A stretch of 40,305 bases of DNA from an uncultured Clostridia bacterium (GCA_947627755.1 CANQXD010000011.1:1-40305); one strand, 5' to 3'. Shown: positions 1 to 9,437, counted from the first letter of the stretch. Program-made: numbers and translations. Notes: generated from the sequence alone by a model not told the origin.

Positions 1-79
1 GGGATTCGAACCCACGGTACGCTATAAACGCACGCCAATTTTCAAGACTGGTGCCATAAACCAACTCGACCACCTCTGC
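1..79 (-). tRNA. tRNA-Ser (anticodon UGA), 3' end cut off by the window
   Basis: The reverse strand reads as a serine tRNA: acceptor 5' strand at 79-73, a D-arm with GGTCGAG, an anticodon loop CTTGAAA with anticodon TGA, a long variable arm (stem GCGT/GCG-type with a TTTATA loop) as in class II tRNAs, and the T-arm GTGGG-TTCGAAT-CCC running off the window edge. The large variable arm separates it from class I tRNAs. The 3' acceptor strand lies outside the window. Confidence 0.92.
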
Positions 80-202
80 ACTTGGTTGTTGTTTATTTTT
101 ATACAACAATAATATATTAACATATTTTTAGCTATTCTGTCAATAGTAATCTCTAGTATTTTTAATATGTTATTGTAACTTCTTTTCTTTTTTTTGTGAA
201 AC

Positions 203-236
203 AAAAAAATAGAAAAGGCTTTTCCTTTCCTATTTT
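203..236 (-). terminator. Rho-independent terminator after the DUF4446 gene
   Basis: A 13-bp stem (224-236 with 206-218, one G-U pair) with a 5-nt loop is followed on the minus strand by a run of T (complement of the A run at 203-209). It lies just after the stop codon at 254. Confidence 0.85.
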
Positions 237-253
237 GTACACCTTTTTCTATT

Positions 254-763
254 TTATTCTTGATTTATGGCTTTTTTTATTGCCTCTTTTTCTTCTTCTG
301 ATAATGTGTATGTAGATTCTCCTTTTATTACTGGTTTAGCATATATATTTGATGTTTCTCTTGAATAAATACCATTTAGTACGATTCCATCATTTTGATT
401 ATTTAAAATGGCTAATGCAAAGCTTAAATCACTACCTACATCTTTAAAAGCATTATATCTTACTAATCCTATTTTTTGAAAACATCCATCTATATTTTTA
501 GTAATTTGATTAAAATTATTTATTAAATTTTGATTTTCTTGTTCAACGGTATCTACTTTTCTTATATATTCTCTTAACATTTCATCAATATTACTACCAT
601 TTCCAAGTCTTTTCATAAATTCTTTATAATTTTTTCTTATTTTGTATAATTTTATTGTATTTATTATATATAAAATGAATAATATAAAAATAATAACAAT
701 AATACTAATAAAAAAAGCATCTGTCTTTAACAAATTTAAAATTTCTTGCATATAAATTTTCAT
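254..763 (-). CDS. DUF4446 family membrane-anchored protein
   Basis: A 169-residue protein with one N-terminal transmembrane helix (about residues 16-36, rich in I/L/F), then a basic and coiled-coil-like stretch (about 40-95) and a globular C-terminal part containing IGLVRYNAFKDVGSDLSFALA. That segment and the position next to parB match the DUF4446 family of Clostridia, whose function is unknown. It is the last gene of the parA-parB group, 44 nt after parB, and is followed by a strong terminator. The start is uncertain: AAAGGA directly abuts the first ATG (763), and an in-frame ATG at 751 has a 12-nt spacing, so the protein may be 4 residues shorter. Family recognition is from memory. Confidence 0.85.
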   Translation of the reverse strand: MKIYMQEILNLLKTDAFFISIIVIIFILFILYIINTIKLYKIRKNYKEFMKRLGNGSNIDEMLREYIRKVDTVEQENQNLINNFNQITKNIDGCFQKIGLVRYNAFKDVGSDLSFALAILNNQNDGIVLNGIYSRETSNIYAKPVIKGESTYTLSEEEKEAIKKAINQE

Positions 764-807
764 TCCTTTCTTGCTTTTTTTGAAGGAGATTAGTAAAATA
801 ATGTTTT

Positions 808-1680
808 TTAATTTCTATTTATTAATTCTAAAATCCTTTCTAAGTCTTCATTAGAAGAATATTTTATTATTATTTTTCCACTTTTTACTCCTGCATCTAA
901 CTTCACTTTTGTACCAAAAAATCCTTGGAAGCGACTTTCAATATCTTTATAAATTGCTTCATATTTTTTTCTATCTTCTTTGTTATTTTTCTTTACATTC
1001 TTTTGATTTTTTAGATTTCTTTCAATATCTCTTACTGTTTGACCTGTTTCAATGATTTTTAATGCCATTTTATATTGTATTTCTGGATCTTCGTAGCCAA
1101 GAAGTGAACGGCAGTGCCCCTCTGTTAGTTTACCCTCTATTGCTAATTCTATAACTCTTGGATCTAAATTTAAAATACGCAAACAATTAGTTACTGTACT
1201 TCTATTCATTCCCATAATATCTGCTAATTCTTGTTGTTTTAGACCATATTCATCAATTAGTTGCTTAAAACCTTTTGCTTTTTCAATTGGATTTAAATCT
1301 TCTCTTTGTATATTTTCTATTAATGCAATTTCTTTTGATCTTCTTTCGTCATCATTTCGAATTATACATGGAATTTCCGTTAAACCTGCTTTTTTTGCAG
1401 CTCTCCATCTTCTTTCTCCTGCTACAATTTCATAATAACCATCTTTTTTTGTTACTATAATTGGTTGAATAATTCCATAAATTTTTATTGATTCTGCTAG
1501 TTCTTCAATAGCCTCCATATCGAAATTTCTTCTTGGTTGATTACGATTTGGTTCAATGTCAATTAATTTTATTTTCTCGATTTTTTCTCCATCTTTTTTT
1601 TCTTCTTTTATTTCCTCTACTACAGAACTATCTGTAAATAAGGCATTTAGCCCTTTTCCTAAACCTGTTTTTTTGGCCAT
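808..1680 (-). CDS. parB: ParB/Spo0J chromosome-partitioning CTP-binding DNA clamp
   Basis: At 290 residues this is the usual Spo0J size. It begins with the family N-terminus (KKTGLGKGLNALF), then the CTP-binding region with NRNQPR (about 45-50) and GERRWRA (88-94), a helix-turn-helix (about 146-170, ELADIMGMNRSTVTNCL) that reads parS, and a C-terminal dimerisation domain. ParB family proteins load on parS, slide as CTP-dependent clamps and recruit SMC, helped by ParA. The gene lies 20 nt downstream of parA in the same direction and is probably co-transcribed. I found no complete parS palindrome in the window, only half sites such as GTGAAACA near 195. Confidence 0.97.
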   Translation of the reverse strand: MAKKTGLGKGLNALFTDSSVVEEIKEEKKDGEKIEKIKLIDIEPNRNQPRRNFDMEAIEELAESIKIYGIIQPIIVTKKDGYYEIVAGERRWRAAKKAGLTEIPCIIRNDDERRSKEIALIENIQREDLNPIEKAKGFKQLIDEYGLKQQELADIMGMNRSTVTNCLRILNLDPRVIELAIEGKLTEGHCRSLLGYEDPEIQYKMALKIIETGQTVRDIERNLKNQKNVKKNNKEDRKKYEAIYKDIESRFQGFFGTKVKLDAGVKSGKIIIKYSSNEDLERILELINRN

Positions 1681-1700
1681 TTTATTATTTTCCCCCTTAT

Positions 1701-2465
1701 CTATTCTTCATTTTTCTTTAGAAATTCTTTTACAAATTTATCGTAAGCCTTAGCTCCTTTTGATTTTGCATCATACACTGAAATTGGCATTCCATAACTT
1801 GGTGCTTCACTTAGTTTTACATTTCTAGGAATTACTGTTTTATATACTTTATTTTCAAAATAGTTATTTACTTCTTGTACTACTTGATTTGATAAATTTG
1901 TCCTAATGTCAAACATAGTGAGCAATGCACCTTCTATTTTTAATTCTTTATTTAAATGTTTTTTTACTAAATTGATAGTATTTAATAATTGTCCTAGTCC
2001 TTCTAGTGCATAATATTCGCATTGTACAGGAATTAAAACACTATCTGCAGCAGTAAATGCATTTAATGTAATTAGTCCTAAAGATGGTGGACAGTCTATA
2101 ATAATATAGTCATATTTGTCTTTTTGATTGTCTATTTTTTCTTTTAATCTTTGCTCTCTTGACATCATAGAAACTAATTCTACTTCTGCTCCTGCTAAAT
2201 TGATGTTAGATGGACATACTTCTAAATTTTTTATATTGGTTTTTTGTACTGTATTATCAATTTCTATATCATTTATAATGACATCATAAACAGAAAAATT
2301 AACGTTTTTAGCTATTCCAAGTCCGCTTGTTGCATTTCCCTGTGGGTCTGTATCTATCATTAATACTTTTTTCCCTTTTTTTGCTAAAATTGTACTTAAA
2401 TTAACGGCTGTTGTCGTTTTTCCTACTCCACCTTTTTGATTAGCTATTGCTACTACTTTTCCCAC
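1701..2465 (-). CDS. parA: ParA/Soj chromosome-partitioning ATPase
   Basis: A ParA-family ATPase of 254 residues when started at the GTG at 2465. The deviant Walker A is KGGVGKTT (11-18), and the switch and Walker B regions are DTDPQGNATSGLG and DYIIIDCPPSLGL. ParA proteins bind DNA non-specifically as ATP dimers, and in Firmicutes Soj also controls DnaA. I chose GTG because GGAGGT sits 6-8 nt before it, whereas the longer reading frame begins inside that ribosome-binding site. It is the first gene of parA-parB-DUF4446 and has its own promoter just upstream. Confidence 0.97.
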   Translation of the reverse strand: MGKVVAIANQKGGVGKTTTAVNLSTILAKKGKKVLMIDTDPQGNATSGLGIAKNVNFSVYDVIINDIEIDNTVQKTNIKNLEVCPSNINLAGAEVELVSMMSREQRLKEKIDNQKDKYDYIIIDCPPSLGLITLNAFTAADSVLIPVQCEYYALEGLGQLLNTINLVKKHLNKELKIEGALLTMFDIRTNLSNQVVQEVNNYFENKVYKTVIPRNVKLSEAPSYGMPISVYDAKSKGAKAYDKFVKEFLKKNEE

Positions 2466-2501
2466 AAAAATTACCTCCATCTTTTTTCTTTCAGTATAAA
2501 T

Positions 2502-2530
2502 ATAATATAAAAATAATAAAAAAAAGTCAA
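2502..2530 (-). promoter_or_regulatory. Sigma-A-type promoter for parA
   Basis: On the minus strand TTGACT (2530-2525) is separated by 17 nt from TATTAT (2507-2502), about 36 nt before the parA start. The -35 box lies inside the hairpin that terminates rsmG. Confidence 0.7.
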
Positions 2531-2559
2531 TAAATATTACAATATTTATTGACTTTTTT
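2519..2559 (-). terminator. Terminator between rsmG and parA (near-symmetrical)
   Basis: A long AT-rich inverted repeat (AAGTCAATAAATATT and its complement, 2-nt loop) follows the rsmG stop at 2568 and ends in a T run on the minus strand. The A/T flanks make it potentially bidirectional. Confidence 0.8.
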
Positions 2560-2567
2560 ATTTTCTT

Positions 2568-3287
2568 CTATATAATTGGCTCTTTACTTGGTGTTCCAGG
2601 CTTTCTTGGATATTTTAAAGGTGTTTGTTTTATCTTTTTTACTATAATAATATTTCTTTTTATATCACTATCTGGAAGATTTATATTTTCTATTTTCTCT
2701 ATTTTTCCACCTAATATTTCTAATGCTTTTTCTGCTTCTTTTATTTCTTCAGTACTAGAGCCCTTCATGCAAATACATTCTCCTCCTACTTTTACCAAAG
2801 GAAGTAAATATTCTAATAAAACGTTTAAAGAAGCTACTGCTCTTGAAGTAGCAATATCATAGATTTCTCTTTCCTTTTTATTTTTTGCAAATTCTTCTAC
2901 CCTTGCATGAACTGTTCTTATATTTTTTAGTTGTAGAGAAGAAATGATTTCTTCTAAAAATAAAATTCTTTTATTTAAAGAATCAAGTAATGTTATTTCT
3001 GTATTTTGCTTTATTATTGATAGTGGAATTCCCGGAAATCCCGCACCTGTTCCTACATCAATTACTTTTTGTTCTTCTTTTATATATTTTTGAATAGTTA
3101 AAGAGTCAATAAAATGTTTTAAAATTACTTCTTTTGGCTCTATAATTGCTGTTAAGTTTATTTTTTCATTCCATTCTAATAATAAATTCATATACTCGTA
3201 AAATTGTTCTATTTGTTTTTCTTCTAATATAATATTAATTTTTTTGGCTTTTTCTTTTAATTCTTGCGAAAATATAGTAAAATCCAT
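2568..3287 (-). CDS. rsmG: 16S rRNA (guanine-527-N7)-methyltransferase RsmG (GidB)
   Basis: A 239-residue Rossmann-fold methyltransferase. The SAM-binding motif is VIDVGTGAGFPGIPLS (about 75-90), and the family segments NLTAI..PKEVILKHFIDSL and ATSRAVASLNVLLEYLLPL are present. It methylates N7 of G527 in the 530 loop of 16S rRNA. The start codon lies 4 nt after the mnmG stop, so the two genes form one operon, the usual mnmG-rsmG order. It ends at the terminator shared with the parA promoter. Confidence 0.97.
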   Translation of the reverse strand: MDFTIFSQELKEKAKKINIILEEKQIEQFYEYMNLLLEWNEKINLTAIIEPKEVILKHFIDSLTIQKYIKEEQKVIDVGTGAGFPGIPLSIIKQNTEITLLDSLNKRILFLEEIISSLQLKNIRTVHARVEEFAKNKKEREIYDIATSRAVASLNVLLEYLLPLVKVGGECICMKGSSTEEIKEAEKALEILGGKIEKIENINLPDSDIKRNIIIVKKIKQTPLKYPRKPGTPSKEPII

Positions 3288-3291
3288 ATTT

Positions 3292-5187
3292 TTAACTATT
3301 TTCCTTTCTTTTTTTATTTTGAAATGTTTCTAAATAAATTAGTAAAACCGATATATCTGCTGGAGAAACACCAGATATACGAGATGCTTGTCCTACAGAA
3401 TTTGGCTTAATTTTATTTAATTTTTGTCTTGCTTCAATACGAAGTCCTTTTATTTCTTCATAGTCTATGTCTTTTGGTAATAATTTTTGTTCTAATTTTT
3501 TAAATTTTTCTACTTGCTGTGCTTGAAGTTTAATATAACCTTCATATTTTAGTTCAATTCCTACTTCTTTTGTTACTTGTTCTTCTAATTCTGGTCTTAA
3601 TGAATCTATTTTACTTAAAATTTCATAAGTTAATTCCGTTCTTTTTACTAAATCTGCTAAACTAATTCCTGTTGTTATTTCTGGGGAATTATTTTCTTTT
3701 AAAAAGTCATTTACTTCTTTAGTTGGCTTGATAATTGTTTTTCTTACTCTTTCTATTTCTTCTTCAATTTGTTGTTTCTTTTTTAAGAATTTTTGATATC
3801 TTTCTTCTGAAATTAAGCCTACTTTATATCCAATTTCTAATAATCTTAAATCTGCATTATCTTGTCTTAATAAAAGCCTATATTCTGCGCGAGATGTCAT
3901 CATTCTATATGGTTCATTTGTTCCTTTTGTAACAATATCATCAATTAGAACCCCAATATAAGCTTGTGTTCTATCTAAAATAACAGGCTCTTTTCCTTTT
4001 AATTTTAGACTTGCATTAATTCCTGCCATTAACCCTTGACAAGCTGCTTCTTCATACCCTGATGTTCCATTTGTTTGCCCTGCAAAGAATAATCCTTCTA
4101 TTTTCTTATATTCCAAAGAAAGTTTTAAATCTGCTGGGTTAATACAATCATATTCAATTGCATAAGCAGGTCTTGTAAATTCTGCATTTTCAAGTCCTGG
4201 AATAGTTCTATACATTGCAATTTGTACGTCTTCTGGAAGAGAAGAACTCATTCCTTGAATATACATTTCGTCTGTATTTCTTCCAATTGGTTCTACAAAA
4301 AGTTGATGTCTTTCTTTATCTGCAAAACGAACTACTTTGTCCTCAATAGATGGACAATAACGTGGTCCTGTTCCTTTTATTTCTCCTCCATATAAAGGAG
4401 AACGATGTAAATTGGCACGTATAATTTCATGCGTTTTTTCATTGGTATAGGTTAAATAGCATGGTAATTGCTCTACATTTGGATCAATTTTATCTTCAAA
4501 AGAAAAAGCTTCTGGATTTTTATCTCCTTCTTGTATTTCCATTTTTGAAAAATCAATACTCTTTTTATTGATTCTAGCAGGTGTTCCTGTTTTAAAACGA
4601 ACTAACTCTACTCCTTCTCTTTTTAATGCATCTGACAATCTATTTGCTGGAAAAACACCGTCTGGTCCACTTTCAAAGGAAGTTTCTCCAATATAAATTT
4701 TTCCTTTTAAATAAGTTCCTGTTGCCACAATAATAGCATCTACATCGTAAATTGCTCCAATATTTGTTTCAATTGATTTTACTTTTCCATTTTCAACTGT
4801 AAAATCTACAATTTCTGCCTGTTTGATATATAAATTTTCTTGTTTTTCTAATGTATGTTTCATTTCAGCTTGATATTGTTTTCGATCTGCTTGAGCTCTT
4901 AAAGAATAAACTGCTGGTCCTTTAGATGTATTTAACATTCTTAATTGGGTATAAGTTTTGTCAATATTTTTACCCATCTCTCCTCCCAAGCAATCAATTT
5001 CTCTTACTAAATGACCTTTTGAACTTCCACCAATATGTGGATTACATGGCATATTGGCTACTGCCTCTAGACTAATCGAAAACAATAAAGTTCTCATTCC
5101 CATTCTTGCTGCAGCAAGAGCTGCTTCACAACCTGCATGTCCTGCTCCAATTACTGCAATATCATATTTTCCTGCATTATACTTCAT
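3292..5187 (-). CDS. mnmG: tRNA uridine-5-carboxymethylaminomethyl modification enzyme MnmG (GidA)
   Basis: A 631-residue FAD enzyme of normal family length. The N-terminal dinucleotide-binding motif is [14 protein letters not shown], followed by [21 protein letters not shown]; the signature block [11 protein letters not shown] lies mid-protein and [13 protein letters not shown] binds FAD near the C-terminal third. With MnmE it installs the cmnm5 group on U34 of tRNAs reading split codon boxes. MnmE is encoded upstream on the same strand, separated here by 558 nt of AT-rich DNA and a pair of REP-like hairpins. AAAAGGAGTAAAAG precedes the ATG. Confidence 0.98.
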   Translation of the reverse strand: MKYNAGKYDIAVIGAGHAGCEAALAAARMGMRTLLFSISLEAVANMPCNPHIGGSSKGHLVREIDCLGGEMGKNIDKTYTQLRMLNTSKGPAVYSLRAQADRKQYQAEMKHTLEKQENLYIKQAEIVDFTVENGKVKSIETNIGAIYDVDAIIVATGTYLKGKIYIGETSFESGPDGVFPANRLSDALKREGVELVRFKTGTPARINKKSIDFSKMEIQEGDKNPEAFSFEDKIDPNVEQLPCYLTYTNEKTHEIIRANLHRSPLYGGEIKGTGPRYCPSIEDKVVRFADKERHQLFVEPIGRNTDEMYIQGMSSSLPEDVQIAMYRTIPGLENAEFTRPAYAIEYDCINPADLKLSLEYKKIEGLFFAGQTNGTSGYEEAACQGLMAGINASLKLKGKEPVILDRTQAYIGVLIDDIVTKGTNEPYRMMTSRAEYRLLLRQDNADLRLLEIGYKVGLISEERYQKFLKKKQQIEEEIERVRKTIIKPTKEVNDFLKENNSPEITTGISLADLVKRTELTYEILSKIDSLRPELEEQVTKEVGIELKYEGYIKLQAQQVEKFKKLEQKLLPKDIDYEEIKGLRIEARQKLNKIKPNSVGQASRISGVSPADISVLLIYLETFQNKKRKENS

Positions 5188-5220
5188 CTTTTACTCCTTT
5201 TTTATGTTTAATTTATCTTT

Positions 5221-5270
5221 ATGTACCTTTAGGGACGTTTCCTTTTGGTACATCTGTCCCTTTTGGTAAC
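5221..5270. repeat. REP-like hairpin element, unit A
   Basis: A 50-bp unit matching unit B (5295-5344) position for position in its flanks. The arms TGTACC/GGTACA pair around a core containing GGGACGTTTCC, and the unit ends in CTTTTGGTAAC. It lies upstream of mnmG, 34 nt before its start. Confidence 0.7.
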
Positions 5271-5294
5271 TTTTTACTTTTAAAATTTGCTTTT

Positions 5295-5344
5295 ATATAC
5301 CTTTTGGAAACGTCCCCAATGGTATATCTGTCACTTTTGGTAAC
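5295..5344. repeat. REP-like hairpin element, unit B
   Basis: A second 50-bp unit. Its arms TATACC/GGTATA carry a compensatory change relative to unit A, and its core GGAAACGTCCC is the exact reverse complement of unit A's core while the flanks keep the same orientation. The core and its downstream context AAACGTCCCCAA recur at 36045-36087. Confidence 0.7.
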
Positions 5345-5745
5345 TTGTGAAACTTTTTTTATCGTTTTTTATGAAACAAAAATTTTTGTTTGTTTTGTCT
5401 TTTTAACAATTTTTAAAAATATATTATATTTATTTATGCATTATATATATTGTTTTGTCTTTTTGTATTTTTTATATTTTTACCTATATGTTTTATTATA
5501 AAAATATTTTTTATTTTTTCTTATATTTTTATATTTCTTTTCACAATCAAAAATAAGCCATTTAAAATTTTAAAACGATAAATTAGTTGTTTTTTATTTT
5601 ATTTTTCCTTATTTTTTATTTTCATATCTTTTTTATGTTTTATTTTTTACTTTTTTAAATTATTTTACTAATTTCTTTTCTTATTATCATTTTTTTATAA
5701 AAATAATTTTTATTAATAAATTTTTATAAAAAATATTATTAAAAT
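5345..5745. other. AT-rich intergenic spacer, no gene seen
   Basis: About 400 bp between mnmE and mnmG, nearly all A and T with T runs on the plus strand. I see no supported reading frame, RNA or clear terminator after mnmE. Short T-rich frames here have no ribosome-binding sites and low-complexity translations. Confidence 0.6.
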
Positions 5746-7128
5746 TTATTTTCCTAAACAGAATTTAGAAAAGATTTCATTAATAATATCTTCTGCTACA
5801 TTTTCTCCTGTAATTTTTCCTAATTCCTCTAAAGTTTGTTTTATAGAAATTGCAATCATATCAATTGGCATATTATTGATTACTGCTGTTTTTGCTTCTT
5901 CTATATTTTTTAGTGCAAGTTCAATTTGATTTTTATGCCTAATGTTTGTAATTAAAATTTCTTCTCCTTTAGATAAATCTTTAATTTCAAACATTTTCTC
6001 TATTTCTTGATATAATTCTTCAATTCCTCTTCCCTCTTTTGCTGATATTTTTATAATTGCTTTTTTAGTTTCTAATAGTTCTTTTTTGGTTTCCAAATTT
6101 TCTTCTTTTTCATCTACTTTATTTAATAGAATAATTGCATTTTTATCTTGAATTAGTTTTAATATTTCTATGTCTTCTGGCTCTAATTCTTTGGTGTTAT
6201 CAAAAATTGCTAGAATAAGTTCCGCTTCATTTGCTACATTTAATGCTTTTTTTACTCCTATTTCTTCTATTTTATCTTTTGTTTTTCGAATTCCTGCGGT
6301 ATCTATTATTTTTAGTGGAATTCCATTAATGTTTATTAATTCTTCAATGGTGTCTCTTGTTGTTCCTTCTATTTCACTTACTATGGCCCTTTCTTCTTTT
6401 ACCATATAATTTAAAAGTGAGGATTTTCCTGCATTTGGACGACCAATAATTGCTGTTTTTATTCCTTCTTTTAGAATTTTTCCACTTTGAAAACTTCTTT
6501 TTAATTCTTCTAATTTTTCTTTTGTCTTTTCTAAAATTTTCATTACTTTTTGATTAGTTACTTCTTCTACATCATACTCTGGATAGTCAATATTTGCTTC
6601 AATATCTGCCATTATATCTAATAAATCATGCTCTATTTCATGAATTTTTGTTGATAAATTTCCTTCTAATTGATGGATAGATGCTTGTGCTTCTTTTTCT
6701 GTTTTACTATTTATTAAGTCTATAATAGATTCTGCTTGTGATAAGTCAATTCTTCCATTTAAAAATGCTCTTTTAGTAAATTCTCCTGGCTCTGCTAATA
6801 TTGCTCCATTTTTAATACATTCTTCTAAAATTTGTCTTTCTACTACCATTCCCCCGTGAGAATTTATTTCGCACATATCTTCCTTTGTGTAACTTTTTGG
6901 GTTTTGAAAGAAAGAAACTAATACTTCGTCTATTATTTCTTGTGTTTTTGTATTTATAATATATCCGTATTGTATGGTGTATCCTTTTATTTTTTTCGTA
7001 TCTATTTCTTTTCCTTCTTTATTTCTAAAAATATTTTTTAGAATTGAAAAAGTTTGTTTTCCACTCATACGGATAATACCAATTCCGCCATTTCCAATTG
7101 CTGTTGAAATTGCTGCTATTGTTTCCAT
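5746..7128 (-). CDS. mnmE: tRNA modification GTPase MnmE (TrmE)
   Basis: A 460-residue protein of normal length: an N-terminal formyl-THF-binding domain (METIAAISTAIGNGGIGIIRMSG), a helical domain, an inserted G domain (GRPNAGKSS near residue 227, DTAGIR, NKVD) and the C-terminal helical end with the catalytic CLGK (457-460). It partners MnmG in U34 modification. It follows jag after a terminator-like hairpin, so it is probably also transcribed from its own promoter. GGAG precedes the ATG. Confidence 0.98.
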   Translation of the reverse strand: METIAAISTAIGNGGIGIIRMSGKQTFSILKNIFRNKEGKEIDTKKIKGYTIQYGYIINTKTQEIIDEVLVSFFQNPKSYTKEDMCEINSHGGMVVERQILEECIKNGAILAEPGEFTKRAFLNGRIDLSQAESIIDLINSKTEKEAQASIHQLEGNLSTKIHEIEHDLLDIMADIEANIDYPEYDVEEVTNQKVMKILEKTKEKLEELKRSFQSGKILKEGIKTAIIGRPNAGKSSLLNYMVKEERAIVSEIEGTTRDTIEELININGIPLKIIDTAGIRKTKDKIEEIGVKKALNVANEAELILAIFDNTKELEPEDIEILKLIQDKNAIILLNKVDEKEENLETKKELLETKKAIIKISAKEGRGIEELYQEIEKMFEIKDLSKGEEILITNIRHKNQIELALKNIEEAKTAVINNMPIDMIAISIKQTLEELGKITGENVAEDIINEIFSKFCLGK

Positions 7129-7148
7129 TTTTTACTCCTTATTATATA

Positions 7149-7209
7149 AAAAAGTCAAAGTTAGACATAGTTTAATAACCTTTTTAAACTAAAATCTTCA
7201 CTTTGACTT
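7149..7209 (-). terminator. Branched terminator after jag
   Basis: An outer stem AAGTCAAAGT/ACTTTGACTT (7200-7209 with 7152-7161) encloses an inner stem AGTTTAA/TTAAACT and is followed on the minus strand by TTTTTTATA. It separates the rpmH-jag group from mnmE. Confidence 0.75.
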
Positions 7210-7225
7210 CCGATTTTTTTCTTAT

Positions 7226-7939
7226 TTAATTTTTTATTTTTGCAATAACTACTCTTCTGTTATCGCCTTCTCCTATACTATAGGTTTCTACTTTTGTATT
7301 GTCTTGTAATTTTGTGTGAATTATTTTTCTTTCATACGCTGACATTGGTTCTAATGTAATTGATTTTCCATTTTTTAGAACTGTTTTTGATACTTTTTCT
7401 GCTAATTCTTCCAATATTTTTTCTCTTTTTTCACGATAATTTTCTATATCTAAAATTATTTTTATTTTTTCATTGAAATTACGATTTGCAATAGTAGAAA
7501 GAATAGTTTGCATTGCATTTAAAGACTCTCCCCTATATCCAATTAGTAAACCTGCTGCTTGTCCTTTAATATCTACAAAAATAGTATAATCTTCTATTTT
7601 TATTTCGTATATTAAACTTTCATCTACTTGTGCTAACCAATCTTTTAAAAATTTTTCTACTCTTTCCTTTGCTTTGTTAATATCTTCTATGTTATGGTCA
7701 TATTCTCTTTTTGGTTTTTCTTCTCTTTTTTGATATTCTCTTTTTTCTTCTTTTACATTTTCTTTTAATGTTAATTCTACTTTTACTACTCTAGGTGTTA
7801 AAATGCTAAAGAAACTCTTCTTATTTTCTTCTTCTAATACTTTAATATCAACTTTATCTTTGGATACTTTTAATTCTTTTAGACCATTATCAATTGCTTC
7901 TTGTGTTGTTTTTCCTTCGGAAATAATAGTTTTAGGCAT
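7226..7939 (-). CDS. jag: RNA-binding protein Jag/KhpB (SpoIIIJ-associated)
   Basis: A 237-residue protein with an N-terminal Jag_N domain (MPKTIISEGKTTQEAIDNGL), a linker rich in Lys/Glu, a KH domain (GLLIGYRGESLNAMQTI, with a GYRG-type GxxG loop) and a C-terminal R3H domain (SAYERKIIH). KhpB forms an RNA-binding pair with KhpA in Firmicutes. I place the start at 7939 because AGGAGG lies 9-10 nt upstream; an ATG 24 nt earlier precedes that site. The start overlaps the end of yidC by 8 nt, indicating translational coupling in the classic yidC-jag pair. Confidence 0.93.
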   Translation of the reverse strand: MPKTIISEGKTTQEAIDNGLKELKVSKDKVDIKVLEEENKKSFFSILTPRVVKVELTLKENVKEEKREYQKREEKPKREYDHNIEDINKAKERVEKFLKDWLAQVDESLIYEIKIEDYTIFVDIKGQAAGLLIGYRGESLNAMQTILSTIANRNFNEKIKIILDIENYREKREKILEELAEKVSKTVLKNGKSITLEPMSAYERKIIHTKLQDNTKVETYSIGEGDNRRVVIAKIKN

Positions 7940-8861
7940 TTTCTTCTTCCTCCTTAGATCCAATGAATTTATTTATAATTAGTCTTTCTATAATCATTAA
8001 AATATTACTTACAAGCCAATATAATGCAAGTCCAAGTGGTGCTATAACTGCAATAGAAATAGACATAATAGGCATCATATATAACATAGAATTATTCATT
8101 TGTTGCATACTTTCTAACATTTCATCTGATTCTTTACTTTCGCTATTTGTTCCTTCATTTTCTTTCATTGCTTTCTTTTGAGCACTTGTTGTAATTTTAA
8201 TAGAAATAAATGAAGTAAGAACGTATAATGCAGGAATTACATATACTTTCCAATCCCCTAAATTAGCTGTTGGTACTTTGCTTAAATCTAGTCCTAAAAA
8301 TTCCATGTTGATACGCATCGAGTCATATTCTTTTTGTTTATTTTCAAGTTCTTCCCTATTTTCTACATTTTCATCTTGTAATTTTTGTGTTACTTCTTGA
8401 TATTCTTCTTCTATTTTAGAAATAACACCAATTTCAGGATATGTAACTCTTTGTCCTTCATTTTCTTCAGTTATTTTTGTTTTATAATCTTCTATTACTT
8501 GTTTATCTACTTTTTTCATATATGTTAATGGTTGGCTTACCATCCAAAAAACAGAAAGAATAATAAGTAATTGTAAAATAGCACTAAAACAACCACTAAA
8601 AGGACTTAATTTTTCTGTTCTATATAATTCAATTGTTTCTTGATTTAATTTTTCTGGATTGTTTTTATATTTTGTTTGAATTTCTTTCATTTTTTCTTGT
8701 AATTTTGCTGATTTTTTCATTGTTTTTTGCTGTTTTATAGTAATTGGTATTAAAATTATTCTTAATAAAACAGAAAATATAATAATAGCAACACCATAAT
8801 TATTTAATAGTTCATAGAAAAAATTTAATATGTAGCCAAAAATTTCTGATAAAAATCCCAT
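7932..8861 (-). CDS. yidC: Membrane protein insertase YidC/Oxa1 (SpoIIIJ type)
   Basis: A 309-residue polytopic membrane protein. The first membrane segment carries the family's conserved arginine (VLLRIILIPIT), a cytoplasmic coiled hairpin follows (KLQEKMKEIQTKYKNNPEKLNQET), and there are three further membrane segments. It inserts proteins into the membrane with or without SecYEG. There is no lipoprotein signal peptide of the Bacillus type. The loop between the second and third membrane segments (about residues 117-205) is long and charged, bigger than I expect for the family. It lies between yidD and jag in the conserved order. Confidence 0.95.
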   Translation of the reverse strand: MGFLSEIFGYILNFFYELLNNYGVAIIIFSVLLRIILIPITIKQQKTMKKSAKLQEKMKEIQTKYKNNPEKLNQETIELYRTEKLSPFSGCFSAILQLLIILSVFWMVSQPLTYMKKVDKQVIEDYKTKITEENEGQRVTYPEIGVISKIEEEYQEVTQKLQDENVENREELENKQKEYDSMRINMEFLGLDLSKVPTANLGDWKVYVIPALYVLTSFISIKITTSAQKKAMKENEGTNSESKESDEMLESMQQMNNSMLYMMPIMSISIAVIAPLGLALYWLVSNILMIIERLIINKFIGSKEEEENA

Positions 8862-8883
8862 ATAAATTCCTCTTCTTTCTTGT

Positions 8884-9102
8884 TTATTTTAACGGATCAT
8901 AGCCACCTTTTGAAAAAGGATTACACTTTAATATTCTTTTTCCTGTTAAAAAACTACCTTTTAATAATCCATATTTTTCAATTGCTTCAAGTGCATACTC
9001 TGAACAAGTAGGATAATATTTGCATTCTACTCCTAAAAAATGAAAAATTGGAGAAATAAATTTTTTATAAAATTTTATTAAATAAATTCCTATTTTTCGC
9101 AT
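8884..9102 (-). CDS. yidD: Membrane protein insertion efficiency factor YidD
   Basis: A 72-residue protein with the family core [19 protein letters not shown] and the C-terminal [18 protein letters not shown] with paired cysteines. It has an amphipathic N-terminal helix ([15 protein letters not shown]). YidD assists YidC-dependent insertion. It overlaps the end of rnpA by 13 nt and lies 22 nt before yidC, so it is translationally coupled in the rpmH-rnpA-yidD-yidC-jag operon. Confidence 0.95.
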   Translation of the reverse strand: MRKIGIYLIKFYKKFISPIFHFLGVECKYYPTCSEYALEAIEKYGLLKGSFLTGKRILKCNPFSKGGYDPLK

Positions 9103-9437
9103 TTTAAGATGCCTGCTCTTTCCAATAATATTTTCATATCTTCTTTTATTTGCTCACATTTTACATTTTGGTCTCTATTTTTATTCCATAAAAATACGAT
9201 ATTATATCCTTTTTGCAAGTTTTCTTTTTGTAAGCGGTAACTTTCTCTAATTAAGCGCTTTAAGCGATTTCTTTTGACTGCTGTTCCAATTTTTTTACTA
9301 ATAGCAATTCCTATTACATTTTTTTCTTTTTGGTTTTTGGTAAGATAAATTGTAATATATTTGCCACGATAAAATTTTCCTTTGTCTAATACATTTTTAA
9401 ATTCATAATTTTTCTTTAATGTATCTATTTTTCTCAT
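9090..9437 (-). CDS. rnpA: Ribonuclease P protein component
   Basis: A 115-residue basic protein with the RNR motif region [21 protein letters not shown] (about 48-68) and the N-terminal [15 protein letters not shown]. It is the protein cofactor of RNase P, which trims tRNA 5' ends. It follows rpmH after an attenuator-like hairpin; the pairing of these genes is near universal. Confidence 0.97.
   Translation of the reverse strand: MRKIDTLKKNYEFKNVLDKGKFYRGKYITIYLTKNQKEKNVIGIAISKKIGTAVKRNRLKRLIRESYRLQKENLQKGYNIVFLWNKNRDQNVKCEQIKEDMKILLERAGILKCEK

Noticed and set aside
181..210. parS-like sequence near GTGAAACA
   Set aside because: Only one half of the palindrome is present; no full TGTTTCACGTGAAACA-type site is seen in the window.
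5106..5501. A 131-codon plus-strand frame over the mnmG start and REP-like units
   Set aside because: It is antisense to mnmG, has no ribosome-binding site, and its translation follows the T-rich composition (runs of F, L, Y).
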